64,000 nucleotides of DNA from an uncultured Prevotellaceae bacterium (GCA_947302275.1 CAMYUW010000001.1:62001-126000); one strand, 5' to 3'. Positions 53,419 through 62,851 are shown, counted from the first letter of the stretch. Numbers and translations: made by a program. The notes: a model not told the origin generated them from the sequence alone.

Positions 53419-54405
53419 TTACGGTTGTTTATTTTCTTCTTCGGGCATTGAGGCCAGCAGCATTTGTGCCGCTCCGTTCATCTCCACCTTATCGGCAATG
53501 GCCGGAACCAGAACGGTCTCGCCTTGACGCACGGTGACGGGTTTCATTCCCTGCGCCTGCAGGGTCGCCTCACCCTGAATGCAGATCATTGCCACAAACG
53601 TGTGACAACCTGGATTCTCTAAAGTATAATCGCCATCAAACACCAGATGACGCACGACAAACTCGGGACAACTTACCAGTCCAGTCATGCCAGGACCCAG
53701 GCTGGGGCGTTCAAGCACCCTATCCACTCGTGGTGAAAAGTCGAGTGCCTCGCGGGCTTCCTGGATATGAAGCGGGCGCAGGTTGCCGTCGGCATCGCGC
53801 CGGTTGTAGTCCCACACTCGGTAGGTGATATCGCTGGACTGCTGAATCTCGACGAGGAAATTGCCGGCACCGATGTTGTGAATCTGACCAGCACGCAGGT
53901 AGAACACGTCCCCAGGTCTTGAAGTAGTGGCATTCACGACATCTACAATTGAGCCATCCTTCATTCGACTGTCAAATTCATCGGGAGACAACTGACGGTT
54001 GAAACCTGCTCGAATCAAGGAATGCTCATCGGCACTGAGGATGTACCACATCTCATTCTTGCCGGGGCAACCATGCCGCTTGCGAGCCATCTTATCGTCG
54101 GGGTGCACCTGAATAGACAGGTCACGATGGGCGTCGATAAACTTGATGAGCAGGGGGAAGCGGTCACCATAACGGCGATTGACATCCTTTCCCACAAGTT
54201 GGGCGCCATAGTGCCGAACGAGCTGAGAGAGGGTCATGCCCGTCTCTTCGCCTTGAGCCACCACCGACTCCCGGCCAGGCATGGCCGACAGTTCCCAACT
54301 CTCGCCGATAGGCTCTTTACTCGCAGGCAGATGCTTGAATTCCAAGACTTTGCTGCCTCCCCACAGAACGGGTCTCAATATGGTATTGAATTTATAAATC
54401 TGCAT
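53419..54405 (-). CDS. manA: Mannose-6-phosphate isomerase, class I
   Basis: A 328-residue type I phosphomannose isomerase. I chose ATG at 54403-54405 (MQIYKFNTILRPVLWGG); a TTG two codons earlier is less likely. Metal-site motifs: LSIQVHPDDKMARKRHGCPG near residue 92 and NEMWYILSA after it; the C-terminal cupin has FVAMICIQGEATLQA. It interconverts mannose-6-phosphate and fructose-6-phosphate, feeding either mannose catabolism or GDP-mannose synthesis. It lies 109 bases downstream of the PUL end; a promoter-like pair sits between. Confidence 0.93.
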   Translation of the reverse strand: MQIYKFNTILRPVLWGGSKVLEFKHLPASKEPIGESWELSAMPGRESVVAQGEETGMTLSQLVRHYGAQLVGKDVNRRYGDRFPLLIKFIDAHRDLSIQVHPDDKMARKRHGCPGKNEMWYILSADEHSLIRAGFNRQLSPDEFDSRMKDGSIVDVVNATTSRPGDVFYLRAGQIHNIGAGNFLVEIQQSSDITYRVWDYNRRDADGNLRPLHIQEAREALDFSPRVDRVLERPSLGPGMTGLVSCPEFVVRHLVFDGDYTLENPGCHTFVAMICIQGEATLQAQGMKPVTVRQGETVLVPAIADKVEMNGAAQMLLASMPEEENKQP

Positions 54406-54424
54406 AGTCAATCATTTTATTCGG

Positions 54425-54464
54425 CAAAGGTAATTCCATTTTAATCAATAACTAGGCAAAGGTA
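54425..54464 (-). promoter_or_regulatory. Tandem -7 elements upstream of manA
   Basis: On the minus strand TACCTTTG occurs at 54432-54425 and again at 54464-54457, both full -7 matches within a repeated GGCAAAGGTA unit. Neither has a clear -33 box. They would serve the manA-mltG-DUF2007-porQ run. Confidence 0.45.
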
Positions 54465-54514
54465 GTAAAAACTTTTAGTTTTTAGCCCCCCTTGGCCGTA
54501 CTTATTTCTTATTG

Positions 54515-55735
54515 TTATTGGGCAACCTTGTTGTTATCGTCCTTAACCCACTTGATGTACTGGCTGTAGTCATGGGCAACAAGGACGCCGTTCTCGCGGT
54601 CGTCACGCCACGTGTCGGTCCAGTCCATGTCGTATCCATGGCCCGTAGCATCATGGAAAATATGGCCCTCACCCTCGTTCATCTTCCAGTAGGCTACAAG
54701 GCCGTCGCTATGGGCGTTGACGCCAGCAAAACCCATTGCAATCTCGCTGGCCGAAAGCGCACGATTCCACACGCGCACCTCGCATAACCTACCCTGGAAG
54801 AACTGGCTGCTGCGGTAATTGCCCCACGACATGCCCAACTCAAATCGCTGGAACGGTGTCGCCTTGCCTGTCCCGGATGCCTGAGCGTCCTCTACTCCAT
54901 CGACATACATCTTGAAGGTCGCGCCATCGTAAGTGCAAGAGACGAGATACCAACGATTGGTCTTGAAATGAGTATTGGAGAAACAACGTCCGCCAGGCAA
55001 TACCCACTGTAGGATGTCGCCTCCAGCCGAGCCATTCTCACCGAATCGGAACATGTTGGCTTCCTCCTCGTTCTTGCCCTCGATGGCAAGGACACGCTTG
55101 ATGTTGCCCACGTTGCCAAATCTGTAGGAATAGACCTTGAACTCGATGGTGTAGTTGGTGAGGTTGACCATCTTGTCATCGGGGAAGATGTAGTTGGAGG
55201 AGGCATTCTGATTATTCTCCAGCGAATAGAAAGAGATGATGCGGGAAATCTGTAAGAATATCGTGCGGGAACTCTCGATGACCTCACCGCCGTTACCCTC
55301 GACCTGAACGATGGTTACGGGAATGACATAGGTGGCACCCTCGATGTAACCATCGGTGTTGATGACTTTGACCTGAGCAGCAGAAGACAGGGCTTCGCCT
55401 TGCTTAATGGTCACCTCGCTGTTCTCGAGTGTGACGCTGGAGGCCGGGACAGGATAATAGGCCGTTCCGTGCTTGGCGTTATAGGCCCTCACCAGCGCCG
55501 TATCGATGGCAAGACGCATGGTGACTTCTGACGACGTGCGGCGGGTAGCCTTTACCGTAACGGCATAAGCTGCAGGCAGTTCGTCAACGGTGAAGCGTTG
55601 CACGGGCATCTGCTCCGTACCAGAGATAAGCAGTCCCACCTTGCCATAGTCGAACTTGTCACCCTCACTGTCACAGGCCGTCCACAGCAGACCCATGGCT
55701 AACAACAACACTATGTTGAATAAAGATTTTTTCAT
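54515..55735 (-). CDS. Lipoprotein with DUF1735 and LamG-like lectin domain
   Basis: A 406-residue surface lipoprotein. The signal ends in a lipobox LLWTAC (Cys21). Residues about 25-165 are DUF1735-like (VDELPAAYAVTVKATRRTSS, YYPVPASSVTLENSEV), and residues 170-395 form a LamG/concanavalin A-like domain (YTIEFKVYSYRFGNVGNIKR, WYLVSCTYDGATFKMYVDGV, GRLCEVRVWNRALSASEI). Such proteins sit in N-glycan and host-glycan PULs as binding partners of SusCD. It is the last gene of this PUL, 3 bases after the GH18 gene. Confidence 0.87.
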   Translation of the reverse strand: MKKSLFNIVLLLAMGLLWTACDSEGDKFDYGKVGLLISGTEQMPVQRFTVDELPAAYAVTVKATRRTSSEVTMRLAIDTALVRAYNAKHGTAYYPVPASSVTLENSEVTIKQGEALSSAAQVKVINTDGYIEGATYVIPVTIVQVEGNGGEVIESSRTIFLQISRIISFYSLENNQNASSNYIFPDDKMVNLTNYTIEFKVYSYRFGNVGNIKRVLAIEGKNEEEANMFRFGENGSAGGDILQWVLPGGRCFSNTHFKTNRWYLVSCTYDGATFKMYVDGVEDAQASGTGKATPFQRFELGMSWGNYRSSQFFQGRLCEVRVWNRALSASEIAMGFAGVNAHSDGLVAYWKMNEGEGHIFHDATGHGYDMDWTDTWRDDRENGVLVAHDYSQYIKWVKDDNNKVAQ

Positions 55736-55738
55736 CGT

Positions 55739-56674
55739 TTATTGTTTTTTGGCGGGGTTCATAATCTGGATAGCACGTCGGATGGCACCATAGGGGACGC
55801 CATCGCTCGTGTTGTAGTAGTTGCGCTCCACGTAGTAGGCACCGCAGCCGCCCTTGTGACCGGTGGCTGGCTCCCAAGCGGCATAGTTGAAGATTTCGCC
55901 ACCCGTAGGCTTTTGGCCAAAGGACTCGCAATAGACCGTCTTCTCATCGGGATGACCCATTGCCCCTACCCCAGCGCCCTGCTGGCTATAGGCCTGCTTG
56001 ACATAGTAGTCCACATAGGGGTCACAGGCCACCGGAGGAGAGACTGAGAAGTAGTCCACAATGACCAGTTTGTCGGGGTGCGTGCCATTGGGACCGAAGA
56101 CCTTGTCACACTCCTCGATGGCCCAGGTCAAGTGCTGGCCACTCCATCCCTCGTAGTCAAAGTCGGCACCATCGAGACCTGTCTCAACGACCGTGTCGCA
56201 GACCCAGCGAGCATAGGCACGGATGGCTTCCTCGCTGCGGTCGCCAGAAAGGTCGTAGGTGATACCGCCGATCGTGAATTTGTGGTTATAGTTTGACGCG
56301 TCGGCATGGAAGACAAAGCGTGTACCTTTCTTCTCACGTGTCTCAATCATATCCTGATAGGCGACGGGATGGGTTTCAGGCGTCGGGATACCCATCCACA
56401 GGTTGACAATGTCGATGCTGTCGGGCAGTCCGATGATGCGCTCACCCCACGAGGCGGGGTCCTTGTATCCGCTTGCGCCCTCGATAGGTGCCCAGTCGGC
56501 GTAATAAACGTAGCAAATCTCGTGCTGGCTTGCCTTGTAATCCCGCAACGCCTGGTAATACTCCTCGCTGTATTGCTTCAACGGCTGCAGATCCAAGGCC
56601 TGCGGCTCTGTATCACAGGCCGCCAAGGCTAACGCCAGTAATGCCGAAGCAGTGATATATCTAAACGATTTCAT
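55739..56674 (-). CDS. GH18 family endoglycosidase/chitinase lipoprotein
   Basis: A 311-residue GH18 enzyme. Lipobox LALALAAC gives Cys19. The catalytic signature is complete in GLDGADFDYEGWSG (D-x-x-D-x-D-x-E; the Glu near residue 175 is the acid). VCYVYYADWAP and IVNLWMGIPT are the first barrel strands. GH18 enzymes of this size next to SusCD and a DUF1735/LamG protein often cut the chitobiose core of N-glycans, releasing the glycan for import; a chitin-type substrate cannot be excluded. It is 9 bases after susD. Confidence 0.9.
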   Translation of the reverse strand: MKSFRYITASALLALALAACDTEPQALDLQPLKQYSEEYYQALRDYKASQHEICYVYYADWAPIEGASGYKDPASWGERIIGLPDSIDIVNLWMGIPTPETHPVAYQDMIETREKKGTRFVFHADASNYNHKFTIGGITYDLSGDRSEEAIRAYARWVCDTVVETGLDGADFDYEGWSGQHLTWAIEECDKVFGPNGTHPDKLVIVDYFSVSPPVACDPYVDYYVKQAYSQQGAGVGAMGHPDEKTVYCESFGQKPTGGEIFNYAAWEPATGHKGGCGAYYVERNYYNTSDGVPYGAIRRAIQIMNPAKKQ

Positions 56675-56683
56675 AATTCCTAA

Positions 56684-58321
56684 CTACTGATTCATAATTC
56701 CTAATTCCTTACGATCCCACCAGAGTCGGGTGCCGCCATTATCCTGGCCTCCACCGAGCGCTTCGGCATCAAGCAGTTGCATGGCAGCCTGAACAGCGGC
56801 CTCATTGGTGTTATACTCCTGCACAGGGAAGGGACAGCGGCGCACCTGAATGTCAGTGTCGATGAGTCCCTGGCTGTCGTTGTTCACAACAGGCAACAGG
56901 CAGGGGTAGCCCGTGCGACGGAACTCTGCCCAGCCCTCGCAGCCGTCGGGGTACATGGCAATCCACTTCTGGGTGATGATGCGCTCCAGATTGGTCTCGA
57001 AATCGGCCTCGTCATCCCATGCAATAGTGATTGTGCTAGGAGCACTAGCGGCATTACCTCCATTGGTACGGTCCACATATCGGGTGGGCTTCAAGGACGA
57101 ATTGGTGATATAGGCATCCTCGCCAGTGACACCATTCTCGCTGAACGAAGCACGGATTCCTGCCTCATAAAAGGCCTTGGCTGTTCCACCCATGTTCCAT
57201 CCCCGCAGTGCAGCCTCGGCACGCAGGAAGAAGCCCTCGGCCGCCGTCATCCACACAATGGGAGTGGTGGCCCGGTCGATGTTCAGGTTGGAGACATAAA
57301 CGCCTGCATAGCGCGTGGGATTCATGTTATGAACGCCCAGGCGCACGCCGTGATACTTGTTGTCGTTGCTGGCAGGAACGAAGTAGGCTGCCAGCCGCGG
57401 GTCGCTGTAGCCGTTCATGTAGCAGTCCATCGTGGCTCCCATACGCACCTCGCCCGCATTGAAGTTGTAGGCCATGTCATAGTTCGGATGGAAGTAGGTC
57501 AAGCGGCCGTGCAGAAGTTGGGCACGCTCGGCAGGCGTCTCAATAAACCCTAAAGAACAAGCCGCAGATTTTTCAGCCTCCTGCTGTGCCAAAGCAGGGT
57601 CGGCATATACCACTCGCAAGGCCAGTCGCAGTCGCAGGGTGTTGGCAAACTTCACCCAGCGAACGACATTGCCTTCATAGACATTGTCATAATCCGGCAA
57701 GAGCGTTCCACCCGACTCGGCTAACGGCGTGAGCACTTCGATGGCACTATCCAGTTCAGCAAAGAAGCGTTTATAGACATCCTGCTGTCGGTCGTATGCC
57801 GTTCCGAGCGTACCACTGCCGAAATGGATGTAAGGAATGGGGCCGTACATATCCGTCACGCGGTGCAGAGCCTCGACCTTGACAATCGTGGCCAATGCAG
57901 CCACAGCCGGTTGGCCCATCTCGCCAGCCACGCGGGTCACGCGCTGCCAAGCAGGCATCACCTCGCTGAAGGCGCGAGTGAACATCTGGTCATACCACCC
58001 GCTCACAAAACTATAGGATCCATTGTGTACACCATTGCGCCAAGTGCCCGTCAAGGCAAGATATCCCGAGAACGGGTCAGCGCTCAAGCCCTGCGCTACC
58101 TGATAATCTGATGACAGGCAGTTTCCAGATCCATCATCAAAAAGGACGACACGGTTCACCATCTGGGAGAAGAAGGCACCCACGTTCTGGTAATCGTTGG
58201 CGAGTTCCTCGTCAGTCAACTGGTGCTGATTGGTGTTGATATCATCAAACGATTTGGTACAGGCGGTAGCCATCACCAACGCCATACCCAAATATATCCA
58301 TATTCTTATCTTCATAGCCAT
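56684..58321 (-). CDS. SusD/RagB-like nutrient-binding lipoprotein
   Basis: A 545-residue SusD-like protein. The lipobox is VMATAC near residue 21; a start two codons later (58315) is also possible. ADIAYNF-like helices are present: FDDINTNQHQLTDEE after the signal, WVKFANTLRLRLALRVVYAD near residue 225 (TPR-like helices), and the C-terminal LNNDSQ... region with CPFPVQEYNTNEAAVQ, as in the SusD-like_2 group. It forms the lid of the SusC transporter and binds the glycan. Its start lies 1 base after the susC stop. Confidence 0.93.
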   Translation of the reverse strand: MAMKIRIWIYLGMALVMATACTKSFDDINTNQHQLTDEELANDYQNVGAFFSQMVNRVVLFDDGSGNCLSSDYQVAQGLSADPFSGYLALTGTWRNGVHNGSYSFVSGWYDQMFTRAFSEVMPAWQRVTRVAGEMGQPAVAALATIVKVEALHRVTDMYGPIPYIHFGSGTLGTAYDRQQDVYKRFFAELDSAIEVLTPLAESGGTLLPDYDNVYEGNVVRWVKFANTLRLRLALRVVYADPALAQQEAEKSAACSLGFIETPAERAQLLHGRLTYFHPNYDMAYNFNAGEVRMGATMDCYMNGYSDPRLAAYFVPASNDNKYHGVRLGVHNMNPTRYAGVYVSNLNIDRATTPIVWMTAAEGFFLRAEAALRGWNMGGTAKAFYEAGIRASFSENGVTGEDAYITNSSLKPTRYVDRTNGGNAASAPSTITIAWDDEADFETNLERIITQKWIAMYPDGCEGWAEFRRTGYPCLLPVVNNDSQGLIDTDIQVRRCPFPVQEYNTNEAAVQAAMQLLDAEALGGGQDNGGTRLWWDRKELGIMNQ

Positions 58322-58322
58322 G

Positions 58323-61300
58323 TCAGAATTTGAGTTTCACGTTAAATCCCATCGACCGCAGGCTGGGCTGCATGAAGTAGTCGATGCCCTGATAATAGGT
58401 ACCCGTGTTGGAGGTCGCCTCGGGATCGTAGGGCGCCTTGTTGTAGAGCATGCACAGATTGTGGGCGACAAAGGACACATTCAAGCCCTTGATCCACTTC
58501 ACCCATCGTGTGACGGGCACGTCATAGCTCAGGCTCAACTCGGCCAGCCTGAGGTTGGTCGCGCTGTAAACATAGCGTGAATCGACCGTGCCATTGGGAT
58601 TGCCCACGGTCTGGTAATAGCCCTGGGCATTGATTTTCTTGCCATTGATGACCACACCGCCATCGTTGCGGGCATCCTGTGTGGCTTGTGAAGCGCCATA
58701 GTAATCCAGAATGGCCTGGGTCTCGCTCACGACGATGCCGCCATAGCGGTAGGCAAACAGGGCAGACAGGGTCACACCCTTGAAATTGATCGAGTTGCCC
58801 CACGACAGGTTGTACTTGGGAGCGGCTTGGCCAGCATAGATGTAATAAGCATTATTGTTGGGATTGGCCTCGACGCTCTGGCGCTCGGGATTGACGTATA
58901 TGGCGCCATGCTCATCGGTCTTGAGCGTTGAAACATACACATCACTCAACGTGCCGCCCTCAGTCAGGCGAATCTGGTAGCCCGAGGTGCCGCCCATGTA
59001 GAGTTCGTCAAGGTTGTAAATCTCGCCGTCGATGGGATTGCGCCAATTCTTGAGCAGCTCCTTCACCTTGTTTTGATTAAGTGTCCAGGTCAAATAAGTT
59101 TCCCAGGTCACTGGGCCTAGGGGCTGGGTATAACGCGCAGTGAGTTCAACGCCCTCGTTATCCACACGTCCGCCATTGACCACCGCACTGGTATAACCCG
59201 ACGAAGCGGGCAGCGTGGGATAGAAGAATTGGTTGCGCGTGCTGGACTTGTAAAGAGTCATATTCATGCGCAGGCGGTTACGGAACATATACAGGTCGAT
59301 ACCGGCTTCCTGCGAATTGGTGCGCTCGGGTTTGAGGTCGGTAAGCATCCGCGTTGAGGTCTCGGCAAGGCCGGTCGAGGGGTTGATGGCATAGGTCTCA
59401 CGCGTCAGGAAAGGCTCGCCCGGCTCGTTACCCACCTGGGAGTAGCCAATGCGGGTCTTGAAGTAGTTGAGCCAATCACATTCTATACCCAACTCTTTCA
59501 ACGCGTCGGTCCATACACATGAAAGGCCAGCTGACCAATAGAAATAACTCTTCTCGAGTTTGCTCGACCAGTCGTTGCGGGCAGTAACATCAAGATAAAT
59601 AAAACTTTGGCCTCCCACTTGAGCAGTGGCATACACGCTCTGCAACTGGGTGCGGTAGCCGCTCTGCACGGGCTTGAAAGTCGAGTTGGAAGTCTCCACG
59701 TTGGCCAAGGTGAACTTGTTGGCAGTACCCTTCAAGTGGCCGCTGAAGCCCTCGATGCTGTTGTCGCGCTGGTCAAAACTCGTGCCCAGCACAGCATTCA
59801 AACTCAAGTGGCCATCAGCAATGTAAAAGTATTTGTTGAACTTGGCGAAGGCCTCGGCATACAGCTGGCGGTTGCTCACGTTGCGCAGGCCGTAGTGGCC
59901 ATATTTGGAGGCATAGAGCGTGTTGGTCGAGGCGAAGAATTTTTCCTCGTACTTGTCGCTGCTCTTGTCATACTTCACACGGCCCGTGATATCGAGCCAC
60001 GGGGTGATGCGCCAGTTGAGCGATATGGTCGCCTGGTGGCGCTCCTTGTGATTGATGAAACGCTCGCGTTCGGTCTCCCAATAGGGGTTCTCCATCGAGA
60101 TGTCGTAGTTGTAGGGCCAGTACTGCACGGGGAAGTTGCGGCCCGTGTCGTAACGCTCGTAGTAGCCCAACTTGGAGAAGTCGTCCCCCGCGGGGAACAG
60201 ATAGACAGGAACCAGCGGATTGTGGTACTGACCCTGACTGATCATGTTTTGCTCCTTGACTGCCGCAAGCATGTAAGCCAGGTCGAGGGTCATGCGGTTG
60301 TCGAGGAAGCTGGTGGTATTGCGCACGCTCACGTTGTAGCGGTCGTAATTGTTGCTGTGGATGATGCCTTGGGCGTTAGTGGCCCCGAGCGACAGATAGG
60401 TCTGATTCTTGTCGGTACCTGTGCTCAGGCTCACCGAGTTGGCGATGTTGGTGCCTGTCTGGAAGAAATCGGCAGGACGGTAATTGCCGGGAGTTGCCAG
60501 TTTCTCTCCCCAGCTGAAGTAGCTGCCCGGCTCGCTCGGCCCATACTGGTTTTGGAATCGGGGCAAGACAAATGGCTTGGAGAACTGGAAGCTGCCATTA
60601 TAGGTCACATCCACCCTACCCGCACGGCCGCGTTTGGTATTGATGAGAATTACACCATTAGCGGCGTTGGCACCATAAAGGGCTGCCGCCGAGGGACCCG
60701 TCAGAGCGCTGATGCTCTCGATATCGTCAGGATTGATGTTGCTGGTTGCATCACCCGTCTGGCCTGCTCCGGCAAAGATGCCCTCGGGCTGTTCGCTGGA
60801 GAGGTTCTGCATGGGGATACCATCCACGACATAGAGCACATTGTTATTGCCATTAATCGACTTGGCGCCACGCATGACAACGCGACTGCTGCCACCTGCA
60901 CCTGTTGCACTGGCATTGATGGTCACACCAGCCACTTTGCCCGCCAGCGAGTTGACGAAGTTGGCGTCCTGCACCCTCATCAAGGCGTCACCGTTAACCT
61001 GTTGTACATTGTAAGACAACGATTTGGCCTCCTTCTTGATACCGAGTGCGGTCACCACAACCTCATTAAGCACCTGTGCGTCCTGTTTCAAGTTGACTGT
61101 CAAGGTGTTGCCATTGACTTGCATCTCCTGGGTACCGTAACCCACATAACTCACTGTCAAGGTAGAACCCTGGGACGTAGTGATTGTAAACCGGCCTTCA
61201 AAGTCGGTGACGGCATTCACATTGGTGCCCTTGACGCTCACGGTCGCCCCGATAACGGGATCCCCGTTCTCGTCTATCACCTGGCCCGCCACACTGATCG

Positions 61301-61391
61301 GCTGCCTGATGTCCGCCGCCGGTTGAGCCGCAGCAGCTCCAGCCCATAGCGTCATCACGAGCAAGATAAAGATATAGTAAATCCGTGCCAT
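58323..61391 (-). CDS. SusC/RagA TonB-linked outer membrane transporter
   Basis: A 1022-residue TonB-dependent transporter. Signal peptide about 1-22 (IFILLVMTLWAGAAAAQ), then a CarboxypepD_reg-like domain (ISVAGQVIDENGDPVIGATV, FEGRFTITT), the plug with VNSLAGKVAGVTINAS and NVLYVVDGIPMQNLSSE (RagA signature), and a long barrel ending SLRSMGFNVKLKF. It imports the oligosaccharide captured by the SusD partner using TonB energy. It is the first gene of the PUL, read from the promoter at 61422-61453. No SusR- or sigma/anti-sigma-type regulator is seen nearby. Confidence 0.95.
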   Translation of the reverse strand: MARIYYIFILLVMTLWAGAAAAQPAADIRQPISVAGQVIDENGDPVIGATVSVKGTNVNAVTDFEGRFTITTSQGSTLTVSYVGYGTQEMQVNGNTLTVNLKQDAQVLNEVVVTALGIKKEAKSLSYNVQQVNGDALMRVQDANFVNSLAGKVAGVTINASATGAGGSSRVVMRGAKSINGNNNVLYVVDGIPMQNLSSEQPEGIFAGAGQTGDATSNINPDDIESISALTGPSAAALYGANAANGVILINTKRGRAGRVDVTYNGSFQFSKPFVLPRFQNQYGPSEPGSYFSWGEKLATPGNYRPADFFQTGTNIANSVSLSTGTDKNQTYLSLGATNAQGIIHSNNYDRYNVSVRNTTSFLDNRMTLDLAYMLAAVKEQNMISQGQYHNPLVPVYLFPAGDDFSKLGYYERYDTGRNFPVQYWPYNYDISMENPYWETERERFINHKERHQATISLNWRITPWLDITGRVKYDKSSDKYEEKFFASTNTLYASKYGHYGLRNVSNRQLYAEAFAKFNKYFYIADGHLSLNAVLGTSFDQRDNSIEGFSGHLKGTANKFTLANVETSNSTFKPVQSGYRTQLQSVYATAQVGGQSFIYLDVTARNDWSSKLEKSYFYWSAGLSCVWTDALKELGIECDWLNYFKTRIGYSQVGNEPGEPFLTRETYAINPSTGLAETSTRMLTDLKPERTNSQEAGIDLYMFRNRLRMNMTLYKSSTRNQFFYPTLPASSGYTSAVVNGGRVDNEGVELTARYTQPLGPVTWETYLTWTLNQNKVKELLKNWRNPIDGEIYNLDELYMGGTSGYQIRLTEGGTLSDVYVSTLKTDEHGAIYVNPERQSVEANPNNNAYYIYAGQAAPKYNLSWGNSINFKGVTLSALFAYRYGGIVVSETQAILDYYGASQATQDARNDGGVVINGKKINAQGYYQTVGNPNGTVDSRYVYSATNLRLAELSLSYDVPVTRWVKWIKGLNVSFVAHNLCMLYNKAPYDPEATSNTGTYYQGIDYFMQPSLRSMGFNVKLKF

Positions 61392-61421
61392 TAATTATTA
61401 TTGTTTTGAATTTATTAAGTG

Positions 61422-61453
61422 CAAAGTTAGTATTCTCAAAGATTAAATCCAAA
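61422..61453 (-). promoter_or_regulatory. Promoter of the susCD PUL
   Basis: Minus strand: TTTG (61453-61450), a 20-base spacer and TAACTTTG (61429-61422), exact matches to both boxes. The start would be near 61415, about 25 bases before the susC ATG at 61391, so the leader is short. Confidence 0.72.
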
Positions 61454-61483
61454 TCTTTCTCAGTCTTAATGAGCATGAGCCAT

Positions 61484-61528
61484 AAAAACAGGAATCGCCA
61501 GACCCATGATTGGGGTGGCGACTCCTGG
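61484..61528 (-). terminator. Terminator after the secreted protein gene at 61579
   Basis: CAGGA.TCGCCA pairs with TGGCGA.TCCTG (61489-61500 with 61516-61527, one mismatch) around a CCC/GGG inner stem; on the minus strand it is followed by TGTTTTTAT. It lies about 50 bases after the stop and upstream of the susC promoter. Confidence 0.8.
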
Positions 61529-61578
61529 AAAGTTCTTTTAAATGTTGCGGAGCTTGAAAGTCAGACGGATGATTGTGC

Positions 61579-62787
61579 TTACTTAATAACCTTGGCGGTG
61601 GTGGTGCTGCCGTCACTGTAGGTGGTCACAATGATGTTCACACCGCTAACGGGCTGAGCGCTCTGCTGACCTGCCAGGTTGTAGTAAACAACACCGGCAA
61701 CGGTCTTGTTGGCATCCAGTTCTTCAACAGCCGAAACCGTCTTAACGATATTCACATCAATATCGGAGGTGATGTTGTCGAAGGTGATTTCCTGACTCAT
61801 TCTGCCATCCACATCGAGGACGTAGGTCTGGGTGTGATCCAGGCTGTAGTAGTTGCCGTCCTCGGCGGGAGCGACCACGTTGCCATTGGCATCCTTCAGC
61901 TCGATGTCGGCCTCGCGGTTAACCGTCACGCGGATATCGTTGGTATAATACGGCGTGCGGAATGCGGGCAGGCGATGGTCAGGCAACTCATACATGAGCT
62001 GGGTTCCGAAGTAGTCGGCAATCACGTCATAGGTGTCGTTGTTGAAGCAGTAGTTGCTAGAACGCATAAGGCTGGCCATACGTGCCTCGGCATTGTCAAA
62101 TGCCATGTAGCGATACTTCATGTGAACATCGTCCCAGTTGCACATCCACAGGGTGAGGTAGATGTTCTCGCCCTTGTACCAGAAGGGGGTGAAAATGCCA
62201 TTCTCGTCGGGGTTATCGAAGGGGATATCCACGATAGAACCAGGATTCTCGGCATTGGCCTCGGGATCGAAGGTGCAGATATAGCCCGGATGGTTCCTGT
62301 AGCCGCGATTGGCAACAGTGTCGGTGAACAGCTCACCCTCGGGATAGTTAGAGGCATAACCGTCGAAAAGGTCGAGATGATCAAGCGATAACTTGTCAGC
62401 GGGGACGTTGCGGCACCATGCGGTCACCTCAAGGAAGATGCCGTGTGAAGTCATGTCGCTGGCCACATCGTATCCGTCAAGACCAAGACCAATCACCTTG
62501 GCGTTGGCAGGCAGAGTGGCAGTACCCAGGTTGGTATCACCCATCGTAAAGTCCTGAGCGGTCACGAGATATTCGGGCTGGAACTTCATCATGCGTGAGC
62601 CGGGATCAGCATCAGGATAGTTCTGGATGTCCTGATAAACGTTCACGTCCACGGGCAAAGCAAAGAGCAAGGTGTCGTTTGCAGGCTGATTCACGTTCAC
62701 GGCGGTCACTTCAATACTTGAATTGGCATTGGCAACGCCGCAGCAAGCACAGATCATAACTAAGGATGAAAGTAAATGCTTTTTCAT
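61579..62787 (-). CDS. Secreted protein with Por-like C-terminal tail, function unknown
   Basis: A 402-residue exported protein. Signal peptide about 1-21 (LLSSLVMICACCGVANA). The body (residues 30-330) has beta-rich segments such as DVNVYQDIQNYPDADPGSR and EGELFTDTV that I do not recognise. The last 50 residues contain VVYYNLAGQQSAQPVSGVNI and end SDGSTTTAKVIK, a type IX sorting-like tail similar to the end of the LRR protein at 28417-32688. It has its own promoter and terminator, next to the SusC gene, and may be a surface glycan- or protein-binding factor. Function unknown. Confidence 0.78.
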   Translation of the reverse strand: MKKHLLSSLVMICACCGVANANSSIEVTAVNVNQPANDTLLFALPVDVNVYQDIQNYPDADPGSRMMKFQPEYLVTAQDFTMGDTNLGTATLPANAKVIGLGLDGYDVASDMTSHGIFLEVTAWCRNVPADKLSLDHLDLFDGYASNYPEGELFTDTVANRGYRNHPGYICTFDPEANAENPGSIVDIPFDNPDENGIFTPFWYKGENIYLTLWMCNWDDVHMKYRYMAFDNAEARMASLMRSSNYCFNNDTYDVIADYFGTQLMYELPDHRLPAFRTPYYTNDIRVTVNREADIELKDANGNVVAPAEDGNYYSLDHTQTYVLDVDGRMSQEITFDNITSDIDVNIVKTVSAVEELDANKTVAGVVYYNLAGQQSAQPVSGVNIIVTTYSDGSTTTAKVIK

Positions 62788-62851
62788 AATAAAATAAAAT
62801 TTATATCAATATTTATGTTAGTTTTGTTTGAAATCAATCAGTATTAACGAG

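Noticed and set aside
52354..53451. Open frame of 365 codons on the plus strand
   Set aside because: Antisense to mltG; no signal or domain.
59607..61349. Long open frame of 580 codons on the plus strand
   Set aside because: It is antisense to susC, whose frame has signal peptide, plug and barrel motifs; the antisense translation has no domain and low-complexity His/Val/Gly content.
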